Below, piece after piece: positions 46,670 through 56,605 of a stretch of 64,000 nucleotides of DNA. The position numbers were made by a program, and so were the translations under genes. The stretch's first letter is position 1, and each line of letters begins with the position of its first letter. Source of the DNA: Echinometra lucunter. Taxonomy: Eukaryota > Echinodermata > Echinoidea > Camarodonta > Echinometridae. Where the stretch lies: positions 5,264,602-5,328,601 of the forward strand of contig CM057158.1 in assembly GCA_029962745.1 (NCBI GenBank), given 5' to 3'. The notes below the pieces were generated by a model. That model had not been told where the DNA came from. It ran no database searches and worked only from the letters and a program-made list of their open reading frames with translations.

Positions 46670-46800
46670 CCGTGGCACAACCATGGTGATTTGATGTTAC
46701 ACCATGGTAAATGGATGGTGCACCACAGAAATTGGATGGTACACCATGGTAATTTGATGGTACAACCATGGTAATTTGATAGTACACCACAGTATTTGAA
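46670..46800. repeat. Degenerate 20-22 bp tandem repeats
   Basis: Six or so copies of accatggtaatttgatggta with one- or two-base changes. The repeats are half-palindromic (accatggt). Confidence 0.7.
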
Positions 46801-47028
46801 TATATACCATCAAATTGATGTGTTTGTATTATGGGTAGCATGGCACTTTTTACAAGGCATTGTATGGCAATGTCAAGTTTTGATGAAAACTATTTGCAAG
46901 ACTGAGACAAATCATCCTTTTGTCCACAGTTTGATATCTCATGTCTGATTAAAATGCTTTCTCAAGAACTGCCTCAGAATTATTCTAATTGAACCAGTGT
47001 GTATACCGTGTAATATTTCATGGCTGCA

Positions 47029-47052
47029 GGGGGGGGGGGGTGGGGGGGGGTT
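47029..47052. repeat. Poly-G tract
   Basis: Two G-runs of 10-12 bases separated by T, capable of a G-quadruplex on this strand. Confidence 0.85.
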
Positions 47053-47323
47053 ACTGCAGCCCCTCCACAATTTCAGATAAAAATGAAAAGAAAAAGAAAA
47101 AGAAAAAGAAATACTATAAATTGTAAGATTTAAAAATTTTTTTTTCAGAGCCCCTGATATTAATTTGCTCAAGAATATGTTGACACTTAAGGTACATGAC
47201 GGAAACAGTTATCCCTGACCAGCAAAATAAGACAGGTAGTGTCTAGAGAAGAAGATAGGGTCCATATATGTGAAGAAACATCGAACTCTGAGGTTACAAA
47301 AATGACAAATGAATGCAGGGAAT

Positions 47324-47330
<7 letters not shown>

Positions 47331-47358
<28 letters not shown>
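47331..47358. repeat. (GA)n microsatellite
   Basis: A simple GA dinucleotide run of about 14 units. Confidence 0.9.
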
Positions 47359-47362
<4 letters not shown>

Positions 47363-47499
47363 CCAATAGTGATTCAGAGGAAAGCAGAGCGAATGCATTG
47401 GAAAACTGGTGGATAATAAGGAAGACTGGAAGAGCTTAAAGAGTTTGTGGAATGAAATTTAAGAAAAAACACTACAATGATTATATTAATATTGATATT

Positions 47500-47640
47500 A
47501 ATATTAATAAAAATAACAATACTGGGTTTTTGTATAGCACTCGTGTCTGTGAAACTCGACATTCCTCGTGCTCCACTCCACTGGTAATCCTTTGTGATTA
47601 TTCAGATCCTCAATATTTTTCAGCTTTCACTGGATTATAA
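47500..47640 (-). mobile_element. SINE body fragment
   Basis: The phrases gggtttttgtatagcactcg and ctcgtgctccac match the corresponding part of the SINE at 5868 (gggttcttatatagtgttca, tggtgctccac) and lie next to AT-rich triplet sequence, which would be its 3' tail on the minus strand. Confidence 0.45.
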
Positions 47641-49141
47641 GCAAAGAATATGTGGTCAATTTTTGTTTCACAATTATAAATTTTTATTTCTAAAATACAA
47701 TGCATCATAACAATGTGGAAAAAATAAAGAAGCGTACCCTGGCAGAAATTTACAATTCACCTTATCATCATGAACTTGTGAGTAAAATTCAAAATGAATC
47801 TTTGAATATGAAAAGAAACACTCTCCTGAAATGGAAAAAACAGGGAACATATGACGAAGATGTAAATTCATATACATGTATAAAATTCAATGCAAAACTA
47901 GTATCTTAAGGATGAAGGTTACATTTATATGTGATTTTCCCTCTGGCCTCTGCTTTTCCATCCCAAACACAGTAAAATATCTCCAAAGAACATTGTAGAC
48001 ATTTTTACAAACGATCTGAATAAATTTGCATAATAAAGATAAATTACTTTCATGCCCAATGAAAGCTTTATTACATTTCGAAAATGATTATTTACCACAG
48101 AAAACCATCTTGAAGAAAAAAGCATTTACTATCAAACAAATATCTATGATTTGTACACAACATTCCCTGCCTTAATGATCCAATCACTTACCAGACTTTC
48201 CCCTCAAGATAATTCATTGAATTAATTACACTTAAAATTTCCCTTTGGTTTGATAGTCACGATAACCGCCTCAGTGCTAAAATTCTTTGATGAAAACATG
48301 TAAAAAGTGACATTCTATATAAATTGACAGCTTATCTAAACATAACTTTATCCATTCTTCGTGAAATAATGAAAAAACGTTAAAACCTCCACATAAAAGT
48401 CACAAAAGATATTTAAATCACATGTGCACAAAAACCTTTTTCTGCAGTTCTGGATGAAGTCATTCTGTTCTATCAAGGTCCTGATATTTATCTACCATAG
48501 TTACACATTATACAATGATTTGTAATATAAGACATTAAACTTACTTTTAAGGTGATAAACAACATCACTGAGCACTCAATAACCTAATACATTTCATTCC
48601 ATGTTAACAATCAAACTGCAACATGTACATTACTGGACGGAAATCCTCATGGACCAAAATATCATAGGTTTTCTCAAAAGGCACATACATGTATATTATA
48701 ATAGTGTGAAAGTTTATGCCAACAAACGTGAGAAGATTAAAAATAGCACCACGCTGTCTCTGGTCTTAATCTGGCTTGTAAATCCACCAATGTAAGATTC
48801 GGCATGGGCTAACTCTGTCTCTGAATCAAACTTTTCAAAAAAGAAACAGAAATAAAAAGATTGCTGAGAGTCAAGCTCACCGCTGGTCTTCTTGGAACAC
48901 ATTTGAACATGTTAAGAGACATCTGAAAAGGGTAGGCAAATGCATCAATGAAAACAGACACTGATAATCCTTACCTCTCCATCACATTAAAGCCAATTTC
49001 TCAATAGCCAAGATATGCTTGTGGCACTTCACATCTCTCTATCTTCAGTCTTTATCATACTGTCTTTTGTCTTTCGTCTTTTATCTTTTATCTTTTGTCA
49101 CTTTCACACCGTAGCAAGAAGCAACTTTTAAAAGTCCTTCA
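47641..49141. other. 3' flank of CFAP90
   Basis: AT-rich; probably 3' UTR of the minus-strand CFAP90 in its right part. A candidate AATAAA on the minus strand is at 48072-48067, 1.07 kb after the stop. A pyrimidine-rich tttatcttttgtc cluster lies at 49040-49100. Confidence 0.45.
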
Positions 49142-51239
49142 TCAGTACTCGCTTGTGGCTATGTTGATGCCCGTTCGCCTGTAGAATTCAGAGTTCACAT
49201 GACCGACGCGTACATGAGCACGACCAGGGGGATCACAGAATTGATCTAGCTTATGTCCATAGTTAGATGATGACAGTGTGGGTGTAACCTTCACCTTTTC
49301 CTGGAAGTAATAAAGGAATCAATGTATGTGTAAAAACCTTTTCCTGGAAGTAATAGAAGAATCAATGTATGTATAAAACTCTACTCTATACAAAATAGCT
49401 TATAAATGTAATATGCTTTGCAACTATATGAAATATGTACATCTTGTTTATACACATATACAAATTACATTAGTAGAGGAAATAAAGGAGTTTCTCAAAG
49501 CATCAAGAATTTTTGCAAATACACTTAAAAGTTTTATTAGGAAGTACTTTCAATGAAGGAATAAAAGGACACTGTTTTGGGTATGGAAGTGTATCCTATT
49601 ACCTAACACTTTTCATAGATTCAGTCATATCAAATACCATATTTTGTAAATATTTATCAAACTTCCACCATGAATACTCAAATACCTACAGAAAATGAAG
49701 AAGTAAAAAATTTTTCAAAAGACAAGTAGTCTTCAATCCAATATCACCTTCCGATCGCACCCCTCTCCGCTTACCCGGCGTTTTGGTGACCTGAAAATGG
49801 AGTTGTATTACCGAACGTGCATTTCCTATGGGAAAAAGTTGGACAATGTACCAAATCGACAATCAGCTAGTTTGAACATTTTTTGCTTTTTGAGAAAACG
49901 ATGATATTACAAAAGTGTTTTTGCCTTGTTTTTGTCATCTTCCTTTTGAAAGCTCCTGTAGGAGAATGTTGCATCTAGTTCTAAGCGTAGGAAATTAATT
50001 TTGGAGCGTAAATGCGCGCGTTCGGTAATACAATCACTGACTATATAAGGTTTGATGTTTGGACAAAGGAAAGTTGACCAATATAGCCCTTTTAAACAAA
50101 ATTTCTGTCCTGAGTGAGTAAATGCTGACTGAATTACCTCATCATTGACTGTAAGGCCCTTTGACTTGGCATGTTCTCTGTCACATCGATGTAGCTTGTT
50201 GTTATAGCCTTCTGACCAGTTGAATAGTCTGTCATATGTGGAATGGGCCTTGGGCTGGAAATGACGCAAATTAATCAAAGTGATAATTCCACTTCTTATG
50301 AATAATTCATATTATTACTATCTGTGCATTGTCATCATTGCCACATTCCAAAGTGGTAATTGTTGCAGACTTTAGGCAAATTTCACATTCATCTTCTTCT
50401 TCTTTAAAATTGTTTCTTGTTCTGCTCTTCTTCTTGTTCTCATTACAGTCAAACCTGCTTTAGTGACCACCTGTCTATCATACAGACCACTTTCCTTGCC
50501 TGCCTTAGTGCCTTGCTTGAGTGTTTCTTTTTCTTCTTGTTTTTCTTCTTCTTCTTCTTCCTCTTCTTCTTCTCCTTCTTCTTCTTTTCTTCTTCTTCTT
50601 CTTCTTCTTCTTCTTCTTCTTCTTCTTCTTCTTCTCCTTCTTCTTTCACTGCCATTCTTCTTCCTCTTCTCATTTTTAAAAAATCTCCACTTTATTTTCT
50701 TATGCTTCACACTTACCAAAACTGCATTACTTACTGCGGAATAAGATGAAAATTCAAAAAGCAAATCACACTGCCCTTTAATCAAGCTGCTCTCAGAATA
50801 ATGAAAATGCAATTATCAATAGTAAATCTACTACAAGAACTTCTAAAGAACTCAACATTATCATCTCAAATTCAAAGGCAAAGTAGATGTAAAGCTGCAT
50901 ATATATTCCACTTTTCCAATTTCAGATGAAAATCTTTATTGATATTTTGCTTAATATTCTATTCTACCTTATCCGGTATATTTAGAGATCATTTGCTTCT
51001 TGACTTTTTATTTTTTAGATGATACTCGGACTCTGGGAGACTCCAGGCATCAGCTTGCAATGCATGCATGCATGCAGTATACTCACTTGTACTTTACTAT
51101 TGAACGCGTTCAATTCGCAAGGATCATCCCTTGTTGTCGGAACGTAGCAAAACGCTGATTTTGCAGCCAGGGGTTGACCATCTTCCATCAAACCCGGGTA
51201 CTCTTTAAGGGCCTTTCTAGGTGACAGTTCTGACTCCAT
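49142..51239 (-). CDS. CFAP90: CFAP90 (C5orf49 family) axonemal protein
   Basis: Three minus-strand exons, 51239-51087, 50254-50138 and 49300-49142, all phase 0 with GT-AG junctions, encode 142 aa. The core STYDRLFNWSEGYNNKLHRC (56-75) followed by DREHAKSKGL is the hallmark of the C5orf49/CFAP90 family; SNYGHKLDQFCDPPGR (102-117) and HVNSEFYRRTGI (124-135) match its C-terminal part. The human protein is about 147 aa, so this is full length. Family members sit in the cilium/axoneme and are expressed with other motile-cilia genes; the role here is inferred. ATG 51237-51239 opens exon 1. Promoter-proximal sequence upstream has an imperfect X-box. Exon 3's acceptor region is tandemly duplicated in the intron. 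Confidence 0.78.
49294..49379. repeat. 43-bp tandem duplication over the CFAP90 exon 3 acceptor
   Basis: The block starting ccttttcctggaagtaata at 49294 is repeated at 49337 with few changes. On the minus strand each copy contains cttccag|gaaaagg, so two equal acceptors exist 43 bp apart. Only the inner one (exon start 49300) keeps the frame. Confidence 0.85.
49580..50045. repeat. About 470-bp dispersed repeat, copy 2
   Basis: Reverse-orientation partner of 16835-17312. It fills most of intron 2 of CFAP90 and ends at gtaatacaatcactgac. Confidence 0.7.
50445..50495. mobile_element. Partial copy of the TA-flanked MITE
   Basis: The sequence tacagtcaaacctgctttag followed by gaccacctgtc matches the left end of the element at 6328. 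The right end has been lost in a TTC microsatellite. Confidence 0.6.
50525..50650. repeat. (TTC)n microsatellite
   Basis: CTT/TTC triplets with interruptions. It produces long Ser, Phe, Leu, Arg, Glu and Lys frames on both strands, none of them real. Confidence 0.95.
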
Positions 51240-51339
51240 CTTAGCAAAATTTCTATCAGATTTTTACTTTCAAAATGCAGACCTTCTTGCTACGACGTCT
51301 TCTATGATATGGAAAGCGGCTCTCGATCTCACTAGGGCG

Positions 51340-51480
51340 TGCACTATATAGCTGTATATGAGCATGCTACTTCCGGGTATACATTGGTTTCCAAGGGACG
51401 ATGTACACATAGGAAAATGAATATTCATGATCAATAAAGCATTCCGCGCCGTTCATTGGCTAAGGGCTAAAAGCCCTAAT
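51340..51480 (-). promoter_or_regulatory. CFAP90 promoter region with imperfect X-box and CCAAT box
   Basis: About 147-160 bp upstream of the ATG, on the minus strand, cgtcccttggaaacc (51400-51386) contains one good RFX half-site (ggaaac) and one poor one. A minus-strand CCAAT (gccaatgaac) lies near 51460. X-box sites bound by RFX factors are usual in promoters of motile-cilia genes, so the location fits, but the match is partial. Confidence 0.35.
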
Positions 51481-51499
51481 TGATTGGTGTGGTGGCGGC

Positions 51500-52953
51500 A
51501 GGCAGTGTTTTTCACTGCTTTCAAAAACATTCAAAAAATATAAATACAAAATTTACAAAAAAGTTGCACATATTTTCTGAAAGCTGTCATGAAATTTACA
51601 TTCAAGGTAATCTTAGGAAGTCCTGACCAGGGTAAAAATATAACGAAAATCAAAGAAGTTCCTCATAAACAATGTTTCTAGTGAATCTCATAACAAATGC
51701 AAGATAACATGACTAAAACTATTTTCTCAAGTGATAGCCATATCAAAACAATGGACAAGATATGAAACGGTAAAAAAATCCACTCAACTCGAATTCTATA
51801 TGAATCAAATTTGTCATGATTGTAAGATGAGATGAAAATTGGAGGACATGCACCTCGTTATCCCCATCTCCTCATTTTGAAGACGGCCGAGCAAAATAAT
51901 GAACTGGTTATTACATCAAGATTAGTAAGAACTTCACCAATTCACTGGACTCTTCACCATATCACCGCTATGTACATTCTCTATGCATTATAACATCTCT
52001 TCGCCAAGATCGAACGTCCCCGCCATATCATGGACATTCTCTAGAAATTCATTGGTATAATATCCACTCTTCAACACATCATAGACCCTTCACCAAGTGA
52101 CACCACAATGTATGCGCTCTATGCATTTAATATGGGTAACTCTTCACCAAGTCACCCCTTACATTGTCTATATAGAATGAGTTTCTGAGTTTACTGATTT
52201 ATTTTCACATGTATACAGCTGGAAACAATAGTGTACAAAATAATCCGTAGTTTTATTACATCATCAAACATAATAGAACAAAATAACAGTTTAAACATTA
52301 CTGAAAGCAAAACAGGGTGGTGGAGCATCTTTCAAAGGATGGGGGCACCAGCGAAAAGGGCCACTTGCATAGGGTGAACACGACAAGGAAAAATAGCATT
52401 TTCAGGCGTTGCAACGCGTTAGCATAACCCTAGATTCTATTTGACACACTTTTAGGGATCTTTTTTTATATATTTAGGAAAAATATATATAGGAAAAATG
52501 AATAAACTTTATGATTAAAAACACATCTGATAAGCCATGCCTGAGATATAATTATGTAAGTACGAGTGAGCGAGCGAGCTTTGTGGAAAAATGAAAAGTA
52601 TCCTCATTACCTGCAATTTAGGGGCACCGTTCGTTCTCATAAAGGTTCTTGGGCTTTGTGCCCCTAGCTCTTGCCTCTTCGAACTTAACCACCTTCCGAC
52701 TTAATCAATCTATTCATTCATTCATTCATTCATTTAGTTAGTTATTTATTCATTCATTTAGTTATTTATCTATTCTTTAAAAATCATTGAAAAAAATCTG
52801 TTTAATTTATTTCTAGTACATGCTCCCTGAGCACTCCACAGAATGGATTTAGCGCTGTATAAGTTGTTATTATCATCATCATCATTATCAACATTATCAC
52901 TATTATTATTATCATTATTATCATTACTATTATTATTATTATTATTATTATTA

Positions 52954-52990
<37 letters not shown>

Positions 52991-53025
52991 CGTTATTATT
53001 ATTATTATTATGATTATTATTATTA

Positions 53026-53062
<37 letters not shown>

Positions 53063-53249
53063 CATTATCATCATTATCATCATCACCACCATCATCACCA
53101 TTATTATTTACAGGATAAAGAACGATATAAGCATACTGTTTTATAATGTTGTCCTGTGAAAGCACAAAATTCTACAGTAAACATTAAAAATATCAAAATA
53201 AAAAAGAATTGTGACCAACAACAGATTATTATTATCGTTATTATTGTTG

Positions 53250-53319
<70 letters not shown>

Positions 53320-54600
53320 CATTATCATCATCATCATCATTATCATCATCACCACCATCATCACCATTATTATTTACAGGATAAAGAACGATATAAGCAT
53401 ACTGTTTTATAATGTTGTCCTGTGATAGCACAAAATTCTACAGTAAACATTAAAAAAATCAAAATAAAAAAGAATTGTGACCAACAACAGAGAATACCAA
53501 AACAGAGAAAAAAAATCTCTCGGAGGGGAAAAATGCCCTAATTAATGAGATGATAATGAAAAAGGCTATAGAATCAGATACAATATGAAATATAAATATG
53601 CTTAAAAGCAGATAAATATGAAATATATAAACATGTTTAGAAACACATGAAATATGAAATACAAACATGTTAAGAAGCAGATACAATATGGAGAGCTTTG
53701 CTGCAAATGAGAAGAGCAGTTTTCATTAGATACTACCTTGTTTCGATGATTTAATGAATCAGCAGAATATTTTGTTACCGTTCTTTTAACTACTCACACT
53801 GATTACTCATGATTTATCCCACAGGAAATGATTCTCTTGCTCTTTGACTGAATTGATCAGGTTTATCAACACAACAAAACAAAACGGAGTAACAGCATTA
53901 TTCAAAGTAAAATTAACATTTAAAGGGAAACATGAAAAACAAAAGATGGATCGCCATAAATTTAAACATGTGTAGTTATGCACGTGATATGATTATTGAC
54001 AAAGTTATAAAATTCACAAAATTGTGATTACAGGAAATGGAATAAGATAGGCTTTCATTAAAAGCCTAGCCTATAAAGTGAAGATATTTTTAAATGTCAT
54101 TTTGAGTTTAGAAGGCATGCAGTAAACTAACATTAAATTCGAATTAGCAAAAAAAATAATAAAATACAAAAATAATAAGAAGAAACATCAAATCAATGCG
54201 CCATGGAAAGAAGGGGGAGAGAGAAAGAGGGGGAGACGGGGTAGGAAGGGTAGAAAGAAGACGGAAGACTAAAAAAGAAATATAGAAAATTACAACAAAG
54301 ATTATGGACATTTTATTTAAAAAAAAACTGAAGAAATTATTCATAGAAATAAACTAAAGTATATATGAGGAATAATCTCATGAGGACAACAAATTGGGAG
54401 GCCATGATTTTTATAAAACTGACACAGTGAATCGAGTATCAATAAAATGAAAATTGAGCTAAAATTCGAATTAGCTATAAAATACAATAATGAGAAAGAT
54501 CAAATTAGTTTCGGAAAGAGAGAAAGAAAGAGAGAGAAGGGACGAGAAAGAGAGGTAGAAAAGAGAACAAAAGAGGGAAGAACGGAAAGAAAAGAGAGAA
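51500..54600. other. Intergenic DNA between CFAP90 and ELMO
   Basis: It contains a degenerate tandem array around ctcttcaccaagtcacc and ctatgcatt (51940-52180), CATT-type tetranucleotides (52710-52770), the ATT arrays below, and AT- and purine-rich DNA (54130-54610). No exon is supported. Confidence 0.5.
52815..53500 (+). repeat. Truncated SINE end, ATT microsatellites and a 266-bp tandem duplication
   Basis: A SINE-like 3' end (tttagcgctgtataagttgtta, to 52867) leads into (ATT)n to 53098. The unit that follows, starting tatttacagg at 53105, recurs at 53371 (offset 266) with nearly no change over about 120 bp, each preceded by (ATT)n and atcatcaccaccatcatc. The Asn- and Ile-rich frames here are artefacts. 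Confidence 0.8.
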
Positions 54601-54609
54601 AAATAAAGT

Positions 54610-55090
54610 ATTTTGAAAAGCTTTCCGAGTTGTCCAGGATGGTGGGCGGATTGTCGAAGGGTTTGGCTGTCATTTTGCTGCCGATATCGATCTCTAGCTC
54701 TGAGCGAGTTGTCTAGGATTCATCAGTTGTATCTAATATCGATGTCATTGACTTCCGTGTTTTCTGCCGGCTTTATTGAACTTTTCTATTGAACATTCTG
54801 GTAAATTGATTTAGATATATTAGATATGATGTCATTATTGTATTGTGTATGTAAATTTATTTCTGTATTTGTCGTTTAGAAAGCACGAACCCGACGCCAG
54901 AAATAAAAAAGTTCTTGGTGGGTTTGGCTAAAGACAATGTTGTAGTCCCATGTGTATATATTGGTGTATATCTAGACTATTAATGTCTAAATACAAATGA
55001 CTTTGTGCTGTGTGACTGTGTCTGCGTCTGTGGTGTGGAGCTCGGAGGAGATAGCAGAGACCCGGCGTCATATCTAGCGTAGGCCCTAGC
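54610..55090 (+). promoter_or_regulatory. ELMO: Candidate ELMO promoter or 5' non-coding exon
   Basis: CpG content rises and simple repeats stop. A possible non-coding exon ends at ctg|gtaaattg near 54805. The ELMO start exon has its own acceptor (tttttcag, 56566-56573), so at least one upstream non-coding exon is needed. Placement here is inference. Confidence 0.3.
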
Positions 55091-55093
55091 CTA

Positions 55094-55225
55094 GGGGCGT
55101 TTCATCAACATTTATCAGCTGACAACTTGTCAGCGGCTGACAACTGATAGTCAGAAATTGTCGGTTAAAACAGACTTTAGTTTGACGGTGAAAATTACTG
55201 TCACTGACATTGACAAGACGAAACG

Positions 55226-55228
<3 letters not shown>
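55094..55228. mobile_element. Small foldback element ending in poly-C
   Basis: The ends ggggcgtttc and gaaacgcccc are perfect inverted repeats; the interior has ctgacaacttgtcag palindromes. The right end runs directly into a C tract to 55260. Confidence 0.65.
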
Positions 55229-55260
<32 letters not shown>

Positions 55261-55300
55261 ATGGCCCTGAGCCTGAGCCTGAGCCTGAGCCTGAGGCTGG
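55224..55300. repeat. Poly-C tract followed by (CCTGAG)n
   Basis: More than 30 C residues, then five CCTGAG hexamers (55266-55295). The plus and minus Pro/Gly frames are artefacts. Confidence 0.9.
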
Positions 55301-55309
55301 GTCTGGAGT

Positions 55310-55652
55310 ACTTGCACGAATGCCAGGTTATCATCAGATAACCTTGCACTGAATTAGGCCTGTACAGTGGAAATTGCTGACAATAGGAAAGTAGTGTTCT
55401 CTGTCACATTTCTGGGACAGAGGAACAAGAGCAGTGATCAGAAAAAGATTTCTCAAAATTCATTTGATGAAGATAATTTAGATCCAATTGAAGGAATGGA
55501 ATGAAAATAGGATATGTTATCATACTGGGTGTAAAAAGCAAACATTTTCCAAGAATTTGTTGATTATTTTAGTGATTTCTATCTCCAACTATAGAGGGCA
55601 GCATTTCACATAAATTTGCACAGCTCACCATACCAATGGCTCCCTGAGTGGG
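55310..55652. mobile_element. 343-bp dispersed element, copy 2
   Basis: Identical to 20073-20415. It is flanked by perfect direct repeats tctggagt at 55302-55309 and 55653-55660 (gggtctggagt if the GGG is counted), which are unlike the flanks of copy 1. Different flanks with element-specific duplications show two independent insertions. Confidence 0.88.
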
Positions 55653-55660
55653 TCTGGAGT

Positions 55661-56573
55661 TGAAGTTGGTGCTGGTGTTGAACTGTGTCTGTGGCAAGCC
55701 TGACGCATCATGGCTATCTTCTTCCTGTGATGTACAACTTGGGTCTCTGCTAACTATTTTTTTTCCAATTTTATTTATTCAGGGTAGCCTCCCACTTAAA
55801 TACAAACTGTTGTCCTTGAGGGCCCGGGCCTGGAGATAAAAACAAAAGAGGGGTCTGCATATTCAGATGTACAATATTTACAAACATAATTAGTGAAAAG
55901 TAATATCAGTAATAACATGTACAGCAATCTAAAAACAAACAAAACAAAACAAAAACAGTACGAAAATACCCCAGATGATGTCCTGTACTTACAGTAAGAG
56001 AATAACTGCTGACAATAAGAAAGTGTTATCCATAGAAATATTCATTTGAGTAAGGAAAATGATGAAAGATTTACAGTTGCCAGAAGGGAACAAAAAATTA
56101 ATATCTAAGAAAAATAGAAACATTATACAAGAAAAAAAGACAGAAAAATTATGGGAAGAAAGTGAAGGAGAAAATATGAAAAAAAGAAGTTGAGAGACCC
56201 AAAACAAGGAGAAAGATGTTTGCAAAATGTAGGAAAGAATATACGAGAGGAAGGAACAGAAAAGAATACACGAAAGAAGAAAACTTGAATGGCAAGTGAC
56301 TATTGCTAGCTTAAAAAAACAACAACAATATACTAACTGAATATAAATCATAAATCATAATATGTATGTAAGCATGGAAGATAAATTACTCAAGCTGAAT
56401 TATTCACGCTGAAATATCCTATGACAAGCTTTACTATGAAGTCATGGATTTTCTCTCCAGGATATGCTTTTCCTGCATCATGCTTAGTTGAATGCAGTCC
56501 CCCTTTAAGTTTTCTGAGTCAGAAAGAGAATCTAATATTTTTATATTTTTTATGCACTGCTGTCTTTTTTCAG
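55661..56573. other. Upstream sequence of the ELMO start exon
   Basis: Presumed intron in the ELMO 5' leader. AT- and purine-rich, with an aaacaaaacaaa run at 55930 and no coding exon. It ends with a good acceptor at 56573. Confidence 0.45.
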
Positions 56574-56605
56574 TGTGATAGCTGAGATCACTACAGATCT
56601 TCAAA

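Noticed and set aside
50372..50812. Arg-, Glu-, Ser- or Leu-rich frames
   Set aside because: Translation of the (TTC)n microsatellite in different frames.
52770..53431. Asn/Asp-rich and Ile-rich frames
   Set aside because: Translation of (ATT)n arrays; the repeated peptide reflects the 266-bp tandem duplication.
55086..55352. Pro- and Gly-rich frames (EPEPEP and GGGG)
   Set aside because: Translation of poly-C and CCTGAG hexamers.
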